DNA of 64,000 nucleotides from Sporomusa acidovorans (lineage in GTDB: Bacteria; Bacillota; Negativicutes; Sporomusales; Sporomusaceae): assembly GCF_900101845.1 (NCBI RefSeq), contig NZ_FNAM01000019.1:1-64000 (forward strand), written 5' to 3'. Positions 18,405-27,191 of the stretch are shown here, one piece after another (position 1 is the stretch's first letter; every line of letters starts with the position of its first letter). The notes beneath the pieces are model-generated. The model had not been told where the DNA came from and did no database searches. It was given only the letters and a program-made list of their open reading frames with translations. Both the position numbers and the translations under genes were made by a program.

Positions 18405-18719
18405 CTACATTTTATCTCTTGCAACCAGTCGTTTGAAGAAGAAGATTTTTTCTATTTTTATCGTTAACCTTTTAAATATCTCGGCTACAGCTGGATGATA
18501 GTATACTTCAATTCCATCAATATTAACTTGTTGGTAATGAACGGCCTTATCAGATTTGCCCAATCGCACGGATGGGACACGCGGCGTTTGTCCGCCGCAG
18601 TTGCCGCCACTTCAAACCCCTCGTGGCCGTTCCACAACACTGATACTAATCGCCAACTCAGATGATTTTGACTTACACCGGATGTATTCTCTAGCTGATT
18701 CTTCAATTGTAAATTCCAT
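18405..18719 (-). CDS. HesB-like candidate selenoprotein with in-frame TGA (Sec36)
   Basis: The ATG at 18719 follows AGGAGG by seven bases. The frame encodes 104 residues if the TGA at 18614-18612 is read as selenocysteine (residue 36), ending at TAG 18407-18405. The peptide context is RPRGV-U-SGGNCGGQTPRV, and the frame stays coding-like afterwards (VNIDGIEVYYHPAV). From 14 bases after the TGA, GCGGCG and CGCCGC form a six-pair stem around the loop GACAAA, whose first base is G, as in bacterial SECIS elements. HesB-like selenoproteins are a known prokaryotic family. Scaffold or metalloid-binding chemistry is inferred. If not a selenoprotein, it is a nonsense pseudogene. Confidence 0.72.
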
Positions 18720-18988
18720 CTTGATTCCTCCTTAGCTTGAACTTGACTCGGATTTACCGATAACCGCCTGCTTTCTGATGCGATAGCAATACCTTTAATC
18801 CAAACGTTAAAAAGCGCACAACTTCTTGGGGAACCCGCGCGATTATTTTTATATCCCTGATCAAATATTTGTAATATAAGTACCAATACGAAAGTTTTCT
18901 TTTGCCTGAACATGCAGACCCTCAATATGCCAAAACAACTGATAAACTTCGAATTCTATGTTGACTCACGGTCAACCTATCACATTTG

Positions 18989-19558
18989 TCAGCCCTTGCC
19001 ATCGACATCGCCAATTTGTATCGCAACTCCATCTTTGACAATGACAGGTACTTTATCAGAACCATATCGATCTTTACACAATTTCTTAGCCCATGCGTGT
19101 ACACTTGTGTTGACTTCTTGAAAAGTAATCCCTTTCTCCTGGTATTCTTGGAGTTTCTCCGCCCCCTTTTCGGTAAGTTTTAAATCGGCTATTAATTTAC
19201 CAGCTATTTCGCAGATTTGCCTTTCTCCACTTTCGCTTAGTCTAACAACATTGCCTAGACTTACAGTATCAACACCGGCCACTAGGCGATCAATAGTATA
19301 TTCAATGTCAATATCGCCACCCATTATATCGACAATGTTGGATGCGCACATTTTATTACAACCATTGATAACAATACACGGTATATTGGTTATTGTTTGT
19401 ATCGCATCTATTTCTCCATTTACCAGATAGGCTAAACCAAGAAGTTTCGCCTGCTTATTCAGCTCTTCTTTCACCTTTAACGCTATTTCTTGTGTCATCA
19501 GGCCATAAACAGAATCAATGCCACAACATGGAATGATAACTAGCATTTTTTTATCCAA
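18989..19558 (-). CDS. DGC-domain putative zinc-binding protein
   Basis: 189 residues from a TTG at 19558 located seven bases after GGGGAGG. The N-terminus MLVIIPCCGIDSVYGL and the motif VINGCNKMCASNI place it in the DGC (four-cysteine) family. The C-terminal part, around residues 120-180, is charged. Such genes recur in arsenic and selenium clusters. A role in binding Zn or thiophilic metalloids is inferred. Confidence 0.75.
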   Translation of the reverse strand: MDKKMLVIIPCCGIDSVYGLMTQEIALKVKEELNKQAKLLGLAYLVNGEIDAIQTITNIPCIVINGCNKMCASNIVDIMGGDIDIEYTIDRLVAGVDTVSLGNVVRLSESGERQICEIAGKLIADLKLTEKGAEKLQEYQEKGITFQEVNTSVHAWAKKLCKDRYGSDKVPVIVKDGVAIQIGDVDGKG

Positions 19559-19631
19559 ATTACATCCTCCCCAATTAATTCATTAGAAGAAAACCGCGCT
19601 TAACCAGGTAAACAAATAGTTGAATATGATT

Positions 19632-19859
19632 TTATACCGGTCCACGCATCCGCCGAGAGGCCAGTTCGCATTCTTTAATCATTAGATTTTGTTCCGCAGT
19701 CAAAGGCTCCCCGTCCTCATACTGGGGTTCAGCAAAATAATAACAGTTAGATTTTTCTTCGGCAATTGCGTTTGATAACTCGAACTGATATTTAAGACAC
19801 CATAACTTTCCGTCAGCTAATCGATCAGCAATTCCACAAGAAAAACATTTTACTAACAT
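19632..19859 (-). CDS. Small Cys-rich protein of unknown function
   Basis: 75 residues preceded by GGGGGGATT. Cysteines lie in VKCFSCGIADR, LWCLKYQF and KSNCYYFAEPQY, a CxxC-Cx-C pattern suggesting a zinc ribbon or small Fe-S site. It is first in the minus-strand cluster that continues with the DGC protein and candidate selenoprotein. I do not recognise the family. Confidence 0.6.
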   Translation of the reverse strand: MLVKCFSCGIADRLADGKLWCLKYQFELSNAIAEEKSNCYYFAEPQYEDGEPLTAEQNLMIKECELASRRMRGPV

Positions 19860-19951
19860 GCTTAATCCCCCCTATTTTAATTTGGTCATTCAACCTAGTT
19901 GAGCAGGTTTGAAAAATATTTGCAAAATACTCGTATATTTTGAAGGAATTA

Positions 19952-20016
19952 TTTACACGATTACCAAATATAGGTATAATTAAATTGTATCATTAACTGT
20001 TTACATCGTCAACAGT
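19952..20016 (+). promoter_or_regulatory. Sigma-A promoter and possible operator of the MarR gene
   Basis: TTTACA (19952-19957), 17 bases, TATAAT (19975-19980). An inverted repeat ACTGTT/AACAGT at about 19995-20016 lies just downstream of the expected start, suited to autoregulation. Confidence 0.7.
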
Positions 20017-20052
20017 ATACTTCACTAACCACCTTGAATTACACTAAGAAAG

Positions 20053-20523
20053 ATGGTCGATAGAATGACAAAGGAGCCCAAAAACATTTCTACTATGAGA
20101 AACGCTATAAAAACTTTTATGAGAAGCTTAGGCGTATTGGAAGGTAAAAAAACATTTTGCTACGACTGCACGTATGCGCAGTGTCATGTAATATGGGAAA
20201 CCGCACAAGAAAGCAAAATTTCGGTAAATGAACTTGCAACTCGGCTAAATATAACTAAAAGTGCAGTAAGTAGGACAGTAGATGACTTAGTAAATAAAGG
20301 GTATCTTGATCGTAATCAAAACCCAGATGACCGCCGATATGTAGACATTATACTAACAGAAAAAGGGCAAAAAACTTTTCAGGAAATTGAACTAAACTCG
20401 CGTCGTTATTTTGAATCTATATTAGAAAAAATACCTGAAAATAAACGTGAGACAACACTTGAAGGAATCCAAAACTTTAGTGATGCCCTATGTCAAGTTT
20501 TTATAAAGAATGCTACGAAATGA
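20053..20523 (+). CDS. MarR family regulator with N-terminal cysteine motif
   Basis: 156 residues; an ATG five codons in (20065) is an alternative start. A MarR winged helix lies at residues about 60-125 (ISVNELATRLNITKSAVSRTV and the wing NPDDRRYVDIILTEKG). Before it sits FCYDCTYAQCHVIWE, with three cysteines that could bind As(III) or zinc. Similar Cys-bearing MarR proteins accompany arsenic genes. It is divergent from the Cys-rich cluster at 18.4-19.9 kb and probably controls it. Confidence 0.82.
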   Translation: MVDRMTKEPKNISTMRNAIKTFMRSLGVLEGKKTFCYDCTYAQCHVIWETAQESKISVNELATRLNITKSAVSRTVDDLVNKGYLDRNQNPDDRRYVDIILTEKGQKTFQEIELNSRRYFESILEKIPENKRETTLEGIQNFSDALCQVFIKNATK

Positions 20524-20635
20524 AAGGCAATAAAGATTTTCTTCTGTCAGGGTGTTAGTAACGACCCACCGCTAGCGCTTGACTTGTGCTTTTACTAACC
20601 TTAATTTCAGTCTAATAAAATCTATCAAATTATAA

Positions 20636-20676
20636 GAAGCTATCTCTAATAGGTTAAAAACCTTTGAGATAGCTTC
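20636..20676. terminator. Intrinsic terminator between convergent genes
   Basis: GAAGCTATCTC and GAGATAGCTTC pair, with an inner AGGTT/AACCT stem. It separates the MarR gene from the end of the microcompartment operon. Confidence 0.75.
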
Positions 20677-20702
20677 CAAGACATCCTAGTATAATAATAT
20701 TA

Positions 20703-21434
20703 TTAGATTATACTTAATGATTTAGCCACTACAAATGCTAAACCGCCACCAATAAACGGTCCAACGACTGGAACCCAGGAATAGGCCCAATCAGACGAAC
20801 CTTTGCCGGGAATTGGACAAAAGGCATGTGCAAGTCTTGGGCCCAAGTCACGTGCGGGATTCAAAGCATAACCGGTAGTCCCGCCCAGGCTGGAACCTAA
20901 ACCCCAAACTAAAACAGCAACCATAAACGGGCCAAATCCTGGTGCCATTCCACCAACTGGTTTGGAAAACATAGCAAATATTACAAACACCAACATAAAA
21001 GTAGCAATAATTTCACATAACAGGTTCTGTCCATAATTACGAATGGCCGGGCCTGTGCAGAAAACCCCCAGTTTTATTCCCTGATCTTCTGTGACTTCCC
21101 AATGCCCCCGGAAGAAAAGATAAGTAATACAGCCGCCAACAAAACCACCCGCAATTTGAGCAATCATAATCATAATAGCTTCAGGAGTCGCATACACCCC
21201 ATTAAGCAGTTTTGCAAAGGTGACAGCAGGATTAATATCCGCTTGTGGTGCTCCACAAGCCATAGCAACATAAACGCCCATGCCAACGCCAATCATCCAG
21301 CCGGTAATAATATTAAACCAACCGGAACCTTCGGCCTTAGAAAATTTTAATAAAGAGTTCGCAACTACACCATTTCCAAAAATAATCAGAACAGCCGTAC
21401 CAAGAAATTCACCTAAATACGGAGTTGCCATCAC
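20703..21434 (-). CDS. Glycerol/propanediol facilitator (GlpF/PduF-type aquaporin), copy 2
   Basis: 243 residues with six membrane segments and the two pore motifs NPAVTFAKLL and NPARDLGPRL. The D after the second NPAR is typical of aquaglyceroporins. It carries glycerol or 1,2-propanediol across the inner membrane. It is a near-identical tandem duplicate of the gene at 21750-22478; both follow pduT and fill the role of pduF. Confidence 0.93.
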   Translation of the reverse strand: MMATPYLGEFLGTAVLIIFGNGVVANSLLKFSKAEGSGWFNIITGWMIGVGMGVYVAMACGAPQADINPAVTFAKLLNGVYATPEAIMIMIAQIAGGFVGGCITYLFFRGHWEVTEDQGIKLGVFCTGPAIRNYGQNLLCEIIATFMLVFVIFAMFSKPVGGMAPGFGPFMVAVLVWGLGSSLGGTTGYALNPARDLGPRLAHAFCPIPGKGSSDWAYSWVPVVGPFIGGGLAFVVAKSLSII

Positions 21435-21679
21435 TTAATCCCCCTTTTTAGTTTACTTGTAATCAGTGATATCGTTGTTTTTACATGGCATCACCTCAGC
21501 TTAGATATAAAAAAAGAAATCCAAAACAGCACCATTGTATTTACCCTGGCGTTGAATGGACTTCTCTTCAATCTCTGTCCCGATATTTTTCTAATTTTTC
21601 GATAAATTTATATTCTACGACTATTTCATCTATTCCTGCTTGTTCAAAAATTATTTATTTCACAAACAGAAGATTCATT

Positions 21680-21733
21680 AGAAAACCCGGCTAACGCCGA
21701 GCCTTTGGCGAAAGCGCTAGCCGCTGGTTGCAC
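21680..21733 (+). repeat. Dispersed repeat, copy 2 of 4 (short form)
   Basis: AGAAAACCCGGCTAACGCCG through CCGCTGGTTGCAC, identical to copy 1 apart from one base, but without the second hairpin. It lies between the two facilitator genes, 17 bases past the stop of the upstream one. Confidence 0.8.
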
Positions 21734-21749
21734 TCTGTTATAAGTTATA

Positions 21750-22478
21750 TCAAATTATTCCGATTGATTTGGCCAGTGCAAAAGCTATGCCACCGCCAAT
21801 AAACGGCCCAACGATCGGAACCCAGGAATAGGCCCAGTCAGAAGAGCCTTTGCCGGGAATCGGGCAGAAAGCATGAGCAAGCCTTGGCCCCAAATCACGG
21901 GCAGGATTCATAGCATAGCCAGTAGTACCGCCTAGTGCGGAGCCTAAGCCCCAGATTAATACTGCAACCATAAAGGGGCCAAACCCCGGCGCCATACCGC
22001 CAACTGGCTTGGAGAACATAGAAAAAATTACAAATACCAGCATGAACGTGGCAATAACTTCGCATAACAGGTTTTGCCCATAATTGCGAATGGCCGGACC
22101 GGTGCAGAAAACGCCCAATTTTATCCCCTGATCTTCTGTGGCTTCCCAATGGCCCCGGAAGAAGAGATAGGTAATACAGCCGCCAACAAAACCGCCCGCG
22201 GTTTGAGCAATCATAATCATAATAGCTTCAGGAGTTGTATAAACACCGTTAAGTAGTTTAGCAAAGGTTACGGCAGGATTAATATCTCCCTGCGGCGCCC
22301 CGCAGGCGATAGCAACATATACTCCCATGCCAACACCGACCATCCAACCGGTTATGATATTAAACCAACCAGATCCTTCAGCCTTGGAAAATTTCAATAA
22401 AGAGTTCGCAACTACACCATTACCAAAGATAATTAGAATAGCCGTACCGAGAAATTCACCAAAATACGGAGTTGTCAT
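21750..22478 (-). CDS. Glycerol/propanediol facilitator (GlpF/PduF-type aquaporin), copy 1
   Basis: 242 residues with pore motifs NPAVTFAKLL and MNPARDLGPRL and six membrane segments. It differs from the following copy at only about twenty positions, mostly conservative. It begins 22 bases after the pduT stop with a good ribosome site, so it is probably the last gene of the main operon. The region between the copies (21435-21749) carries a dispersed repeat and no other gene. Confidence 0.93.
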   Translation of the reverse strand: MTTPYFGEFLGTAILIIFGNGVVANSLLKFSKAEGSGWFNIITGWMVGVGMGVYVAIACGAPQGDINPAVTFAKLLNGVYTTPEAIMIMIAQTAGGFVGGCITYLFFRGHWEATEDQGIKLGVFCTGPAIRNYGQNLLCEVIATFMLVFVIFSMFSKPVGGMAPGFGPFMVAVLIWGLGSALGGTTGYAMNPARDLGPRLAHAFCPIPGKGSSDWAYSWVPIVGPFIGGGIAFALAKSIGII

Positions 22479-22499
22479 TAAAAAAATCCTCCTTTTTTC

Positions 22500-23051
22500 T
22501 TAAAATAACGCCTGATGCAAACTATGATGTGGTGCGGCAATAACCAGCTGGTCAACCAGGAACCCACTGTCCTTAATTGCATTGCTGCCAGTCCGAACAG
22601 CAGCTGTCACTGCACCAACCTCACCGGTCATGGAAACAACCGCTTTACCGCCCATGCCCCGCGCCAGACGGACTTCAAGTAATTGCACGGCAGCCGCCTT
22701 CGCGGCCGTATCGGCGGCGACAACCGCCGAAGCTACCGAGTAGCTTTCAATTACCCCTAGCGCCTTGATCTGTTTAACCTCTGTACATCCCGATAAAGCG
22801 TGTAATACATCAGTATGGACGTTGGGAAGAACAAATTCATCCACCACATTCTCTGTACCGCCAACACTTTTGCCGCTGCGCACCGCGCTTTGCACCGCGC
22901 CGACGTCGCCGCTGACCATTACAACATATTTTCCCGGGCACAGGGGTTGAGACATGACCAGCTCAACATTAGCCGCCTTTAGCATGGCGTCGGCAACCAA
23001 AATGCCTTTTGTAATATTTTTAATTTCCAGTAATCCTATGGCACGTTTCAT
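22500..23051 (-). CDS. pduT: Tandem BMC-domain shell protein PduT
   Basis: 183 residues from the ATG at 23051, preceded by AGGGGGAG. Two BMC domains are fused: residues 1-90 (KRAIGLLEIKNITKGILVAD) and 95-183 (KALGVIESYSVASAVVAADT). Cys38, in SQPLCPGKYVV, is the pore cysteine that holds the [4Fe-4S] cluster in the PduT trimer. The protein is thought to pass electrons through the shell, fitting its neighbour PduS. It starts inside the end of pduS. Confidence 0.93.
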   Translation of the reverse strand: MKRAIGLLEIKNITKGILVADAMLKAANVELVMSQPLCPGKYVVMVSGDVGAVQSAVRSGKSVGGTENVVDEFVLPNVHTDVLHALSGCTEVKQIKALGVIESYSVASAVVAADTAAKAAAVQLLEVRLARGMGGKAVVSMTGEVGAVTAAVRTGSNAIKDSGFLVDQLVIAAPHHSLHQALF

Positions 23052-23073
23052 TTTGATTCTCCCCCTGCCTTTG

Positions 23074-24408
23074 TTACATTGCCCGAATAGCAATCGAGCC
23101 GTCCACAGCATATACCTGTCCGGAAATGCTGGCATGCAGATTGGTTCCCACTGCTGCGCCTTCAGGAATAACGGCGATAAGATCCCCTTTGTTGACCGTG
23201 TCCCCTACAGCAACAACCGGTTTAGCCGGTGCGCCAATATGCTGTGAAAGCAGTATTTTGACGTCTTTGGCTGTCACTGGTTCAGTGCTTAAAGGTGCTT
23301 TAGCATCATACTGTCCCAGTCCCAAACGGTAAAGCAGCCGTTTCGTGGGAATCAGGCGATAGCCCCGGTTTTCACGCGGGCTTTGCGGCTTGGCATTATG
23401 GGGATTTTTTATTTTTGCCTTGCCAAACTGCCGTTTCAACTCGGCGTTAACCCGCCGTGGCGATAATCCCATAGTACAGCCAAAACTGTCGCAAGCGCCG
23501 CATTCGGAACATAAGAATGCCTTGGTAACAACATCGGCCTCGTTATATTGCCCCCTGCCAAGGGCCTGCATAATCCGGTGCGGTTCAAGGCTGTGGCCCA
23601 GCAAGTTGCGCGGACATACATCGGTACAGGCGCGGCAGTTGCAGCACACCGCCTTGGCTCTGTTGGCAATAACCGACCAAGGTGTATCTTTTTGCGTTAC
23701 TAAGGAATGATCGGCAGGCAGGACGATGACGCCGCCGGTTGTTTTGGTAACAGGCTGGTCAGCGGTTGTCAGCTTCCCCATCATGGGGCCGCCGTCGATC
23801 ACGGCATAATTAGGCACGGTAGCCCCGCCGGCCATCTGGATCAGTTCACGGATGGCTATCCCAATCGGCACTTTAAAGGTAGCCGGTTTATTCACCGCTC
23901 CTGTTACGGTAACGTATTTATCGGTAACAGGTTGCCCGGCGACGGCTTCAGCGACATTAATTAACGTTTCGACATTGGCGACAACCACGCCGACATGAAG
24001 CGGGATGCCGCCTTCCGGTACAATTCTGCCTGTGACCTCATGAACGAGAACCTGCTCGTCACCGGCGGGATAAATGTCAGGCAGGAAAAAAAGTTCTATT
24101 GCTTGTTCATTTTTTAGTTCGGCCTGCAGTTTGGCTGCAGCGTCTTCATACTTATGTTTTAAGCCAATAACGCCCTGCCGGGCACCGGTAGCCGCCATCA
24201 CGGTTTTTAGGCCGGCAATCAATTTGGCACTCTCACTGGCCATAATCAGTTGATGAGCTCTTAATAACGGTTCGCACTCAGCACCGTTAACAATAACGGT
24301 ATCGACACTGGCATTGATTTTAACATGGGTGGGGAAGCCGGCACCGCCGGCTCCCACGACGCCTGCCGCTTTTACGGCCGCAATGATTTCTTCCCGCAAC
24401 CTTCTCAC
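23074..24408 (-). CDS. pduS: PduS, RnfC-like cobalamin reductase
   Basis: 444 residues. The N-terminal RnfC-type flavin/NADH domain contains AGVVGAGGAGFPTHVKI. Two 4Fe-4S motifs follow: CCNCRACTDVCPRN and CSECGACDSFGC. A C-terminal barrel-sandwich domain (APAKPVVAVGDTVNKGDL) is like that of RnfC. PduS reduces cob(III)/cob(II)alamin for re-adenosylation by PduO inside the compartment. Next to pduT, with which it may exchange electrons across the shell. Confidence 0.93.
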   Translation of the reverse strand: MRRLREEIIAAVKAAGVVGAGGAGFPTHVKINASVDTVIVNGAECEPLLRAHQLIMASESAKLIAGLKTVMAATGARQGVIGLKHKYEDAAAKLQAELKNEQAIELFFLPDIYPAGDEQVLVHEVTGRIVPEGGIPLHVGVVVANVETLINVAEAVAGQPVTDKYVTVTGAVNKPATFKVPIGIAIRELIQMAGGATVPNYAVIDGGPMMGKLTTADQPVTKTTGGVIVLPADHSLVTQKDTPWSVIANRAKAVCCNCRACTDVCPRNLLGHSLEPHRIMQALGRGQYNEADVVTKAFLCSECGACDSFGCTMGLSPRRVNAELKRQFGKAKIKNPHNAKPQSPRENRGYRLIPTKRLLYRLGLGQYDAKAPLSTEPVTAKDVKILLSQHIGAPAKPVVAVGDTVNKGDLIAVIPEGAAVGTNLHASISGQVYAVDGSIAIRAM

Positions 24409-24433
24409 CTACTCTCTTGGCGTAGCCTGTTAC

Positions 24434-25870
24434 TCACACGATAGAAAACCCATCAACAAGAACACAACGACGCTGGCGGGTAAAGCTGCGTGCCGACGTA
24501 AGTCCCTCGCCGGTAGGTCCTGCGATTGTAAAGGTAGTGAATCCCTCGCCGCCTACGCCAATGCCGGCAAAGGACGGAGCGTTTTTTACAAATATCGTAG
24601 TCTCAATCGCTTTGGCCAGTCTGGTGAGGTTATCGACGTTTTTGGAATGCATAATGGCCGTATGTCTGTTGCCATGCTCAACTTTCACGGCAAGTTCAAT
24701 CGCGGCGTCAATGTCTTTTACCTGAACAACCGGCAGTACCGGCATCATTAATTCTTCTAGAACAAACGGATGGTCGGCGGCTGCCTCACAAATGACAACT
24801 TTGACACTGTCGGGAACATTAATGCCGATTTGGCTTAAAATATACTTGGCATCTTTGCCGACGAACTTTTTATTGACGGCATAACTCCTTTTAGGTTTTT
24901 CCGTACAACCGCTGGCGGCCAGTTCCTCTTTTTCCGTCAAAATAACTTTCGCCAACCGGTCAATGTCCTGCCCGGAAATCAAGTAAGCCCCGTACCGCTG
25001 CATGTAGGACATCAACTTGTCCGCTACGCAGCCTACAACAATGACTTCCTTTTCGGCAATACACGGCAGGTTATTGTCAAATGAACAGCCGGCAATAATG
25101 TCTCTGGCTGCTTTTTCAATATCGGCGGTTTCATCAACAACCGCAGGCGGGTTGCCGGCACCGGCCCCAATGGCTTTTTTCCCGGAAGACATAACCGCCT
25201 TGACTACGCCAGGGCCGCCTGTCGCTACCAGCATATTAATTCCCGGATGACTCATCATCGCGTTGGTGGCTTTCAGTGAGGGTTCCGCAACGGCCGTTAA
25301 CAGGTTGGCAGGACCACCGGCCTTAATAATGGCCTCATTCAATAGTTTGATTGTCAATAGCGAAGTATTTTTGGCTGTGGGATGAGGACTGAACACAACC
25401 GCATTACCGGCAGCGATCATACCGATTGCGTTGCACAGCACGGTCGCACACGGATTGGTTGTCGGCGTAATCGAACCAATTACACCATAAGGCCCCATCT
25501 CGAGCAGTGTTAATCCGCGGTCGCCGGTCCATGCTTCGGTGCGCAGCCCTTCCGTACCGGGAGTCTTGTCGGCAACCAGGCGATGTTTAATAATTTTATC
25601 GGCAACCCGGCCCATCCCTGATTCTGTGACTGCCATTTCAGCCAGTTCTTCCGCATGGTCACGTGCAACCTGGCGCATAGCCTGAATGAGTTCTTCTCTT
25701 TGGGCAATCGACAGTTTTTTTAGCTGGTTATACGCCGTACGGGCCGCTTTCACCGCTTCCTCAATTGTTGCAAAGATCCCGCTATTGCCTGCAGTGTCAC
25801 TTTTACTCTCCTGAACCCGGGCAATTACTTCTGCCGTAATTTTTGCAACTAAACTTTGATCAATAGTCAT
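24434..25870 (-). CDS. pduP: PduP, CoA-acylating propionaldehyde dehydrogenase
   Basis: 478 residues. The first 20 residues (TIDQSLVAKITAEVIARVQE) form the amphipathic encapsulation helix; a linker and the aldehyde dehydrogenase fold follow. The catalytic cysteine lies in FDNNLPCIAEKEVI and the nucleotide region in TPTTNPCATVLCN. It converts propionaldehyde, CoA and NAD+ to propionyl-CoA inside the shell. The length suits PduP rather than the long AdhE type. Confidence 0.95.
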   Translation of the reverse strand: MTIDQSLVAKITAEVIARVQESKSDTAGNSGIFATIEEAVKAARTAYNQLKKLSIAQREELIQAMRQVARDHAEELAEMAVTESGMGRVADKIIKHRLVADKTPGTEGLRTEAWTGDRGLTLLEMGPYGVIGSITPTTNPCATVLCNAIGMIAAGNAVVFSPHPTAKNTSLLTIKLLNEAIIKAGGPANLLTAVAEPSLKATNAMMSHPGINMLVATGGPGVVKAVMSSGKKAIGAGAGNPPAVVDETADIEKAARDIIAGCSFDNNLPCIAEKEVIVVGCVADKLMSYMQRYGAYLISGQDIDRLAKVILTEKEELAASGCTEKPKRSYAVNKKFVGKDAKYILSQIGINVPDSVKVVICEAAADHPFVLEELMMPVLPVVQVKDIDAAIELAVKVEHGNRHTAIMHSKNVDNLTRLAKAIETTIFVKNAPSFAGIGVGGEGFTTFTIAGPTGEGLTSARSFTRQRRCVLVDGFSIV

Positions 25871-25898
25871 TTGTTTTCCTCCTTCCGTCTGAATCGCC

Positions 25899-26876
25899 TT
25901 ACTGCAAGGCCTCCAGACCGGCTTTGGCTACGGACATATCTTCATCAACTGATCCGCCGCTCACACCAATGCCGCCAATTAAAACACCATTCTCCCAGAT
26001 GGGTATGCCGCCGCCGAATATCACCAGGCGGCAGCCATCTGTCGTATTGATTCCATACAGACTCTGCCCTGGCTGAGCTACTGCCGCGGCCTGTTCGGTA
26101 GACATCTTGAGCGCGACGGCCGTGTACGCTTTATTGAGGGCGATGGACACACTGGCTAATAAAGCATCATCCATCCGTTCGTGCGCAACAAGGTTGCCGC
26201 CGGCGTCCACGACGGCAATAACCATCGGCACATTGATTTCAAGGGCCTTTTTTTCAGCTGCCGCAATCAATTTTTTTGCTTTTTCCAACATATCGCTTTT
26301 CCCCCCATCAGCTTGTTTTGCTTCCTGAAGAACCTGCATAACAATTTGGGTTACTTGGGTAATAAGTTCTTCCTGCTCCACGCATCTAGCCAAAACAAAT
26401 AACAGATCAGACAGCCTGTTTACATACAGGGCAACAGGGGTATTGACCGTTTCCGTACGCTTTAGCCTAACAATATACCGCTCGGCGCGCCGCACAATGG
26501 TACGCGCCAGGTCAAGCGCGGCACTGGCCTGCGTTCCTCCGGGCGTAACAAAGTAGTGCTGCGGAATACGCCGCTCCTCTAATTGATCGATAATCTTCTC
26601 TAAACGTTCGACATGGGTATGAGTAATGCGATATGTGCTGTTTTCCGTTACCTCTGCTGTAGCTAAATCAGCATTTAATAAAATCAGTTCCTGCTGGATG
26701 GGATGAATAATGTCGATAGCCCATTGTCTATTGGTAAGTGACTTAGCCAAACCCATGGCAGCATTAGCTTCATCTACCGTACCGTAAGCGTGTACCCGGA
26801 CGCTGTCTTTAAAAATCCGCTCTTTGCTCAGCAAGCTGGTTTTTCCTTCATCGCCTGTTTTGGTATACACTTTCAT
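25899..26876 (-). CDS. pduO: PduO, ATP:cob(I)alamin adenosyltransferase with HbpS-like domain
   Basis: 325 residues. Residues 1-180 form the PduO adenosyltransferase: KVYTKTGDEGKTSLLS, VHAYGTVDEANAAMG and the signature around LDLARTIVRRAER. Residues about 195-325 form the PduO C-terminal (DUF336/HbpS, haem-binding) domain with VIAVVDAGGNLVAHERMDDA and GGIPIWENGVLIGGIGVSGG. It makes adenosylcobalamin for PduCDE. The two-domain form matches Salmonella PduO. Confidence 0.95.
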   Translation of the reverse strand: MKVYTKTGDEGKTSLLSKERIFKDSVRVHAYGTVDEANAAMGLAKSLTNRQWAIDIIHPIQQELILLNADLATAEVTENSTYRITHTHVERLEKIIDQLEERRIPQHYFVTPGGTQASAALDLARTIVRRAERYIVRLKRTETVNTPVALYVNRLSDLLFVLARCVEQEELITQVTQIVMQVLQEAKQADGGKSDMLEKAKKLIAAAEKKALEINVPMVIAVVDAGGNLVAHERMDDALLASVSIALNKAYTAVALKMSTEQAAAVAQPGQSLYGINTTDGCRLVIFGGGIPIWENGVLIGGIGVSGGSVDEDMSVAKAGLEALQ

Positions 26877-26882
26877 GGTACA

Positions 26883-27167
26883 TTACTCCTCGAGTAAACT
26901 TTTATTCACTTCGATGTTGTCAATAATGCCAACAATGGCCGCATCTACCGCCGAATGTGGGTTGCCGGTAACATGGCGGGCGGAGCTTCCATCAACAACA
27001 AGTACAATTTCGCCAGTCCCGGCGCCAATTGTGTCTACGGCAACGATAGGCTTACCCGGTGCTTCCGCACCCAAACGAGTCGGCTGTACGATCAGTAGCT
27101 TGCTGCCTGTTAAACTGTCGTCCTTAGGGGTAGCCACAAGCGTTCCGATTATTTTTCCAACCCACAT
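26883..27167 (-). CDS. pduN: PduN, EutN/CcmL-type pentameric vertex protein
   Basis: 94 residues. The start MWVGKIIGTLVATPKDDSL and the core VAVDTIGAGTGEIVLVVDGSSAR are diagnostic of EutN/CcmL proteins. The pentamers cap the vertices of the polyhedral shell. It lies between the PduM-like gene and pduO, as in classical pdu operons. Confidence 0.95.
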   Translation of the reverse strand: MWVGKIIGTLVATPKDDSLTGSKLLIVQPTRLGAEAPGKPIVAVDTIGAGTGEIVLVVDGSSARHVTGNPHSAVDAAIVGIIDNIEVNKSLLEE

Positions 27168-27191
27168 GCTCTTTTCATCCTTCCTGACCGG

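Noticed and set aside
18738-18988. Protein-coding gene between the DGC gene and the candidate selenoprotein
   Set aside because: Several short frames are open, but none has a ribosome site or recognisable motif; treated as leader sequence.
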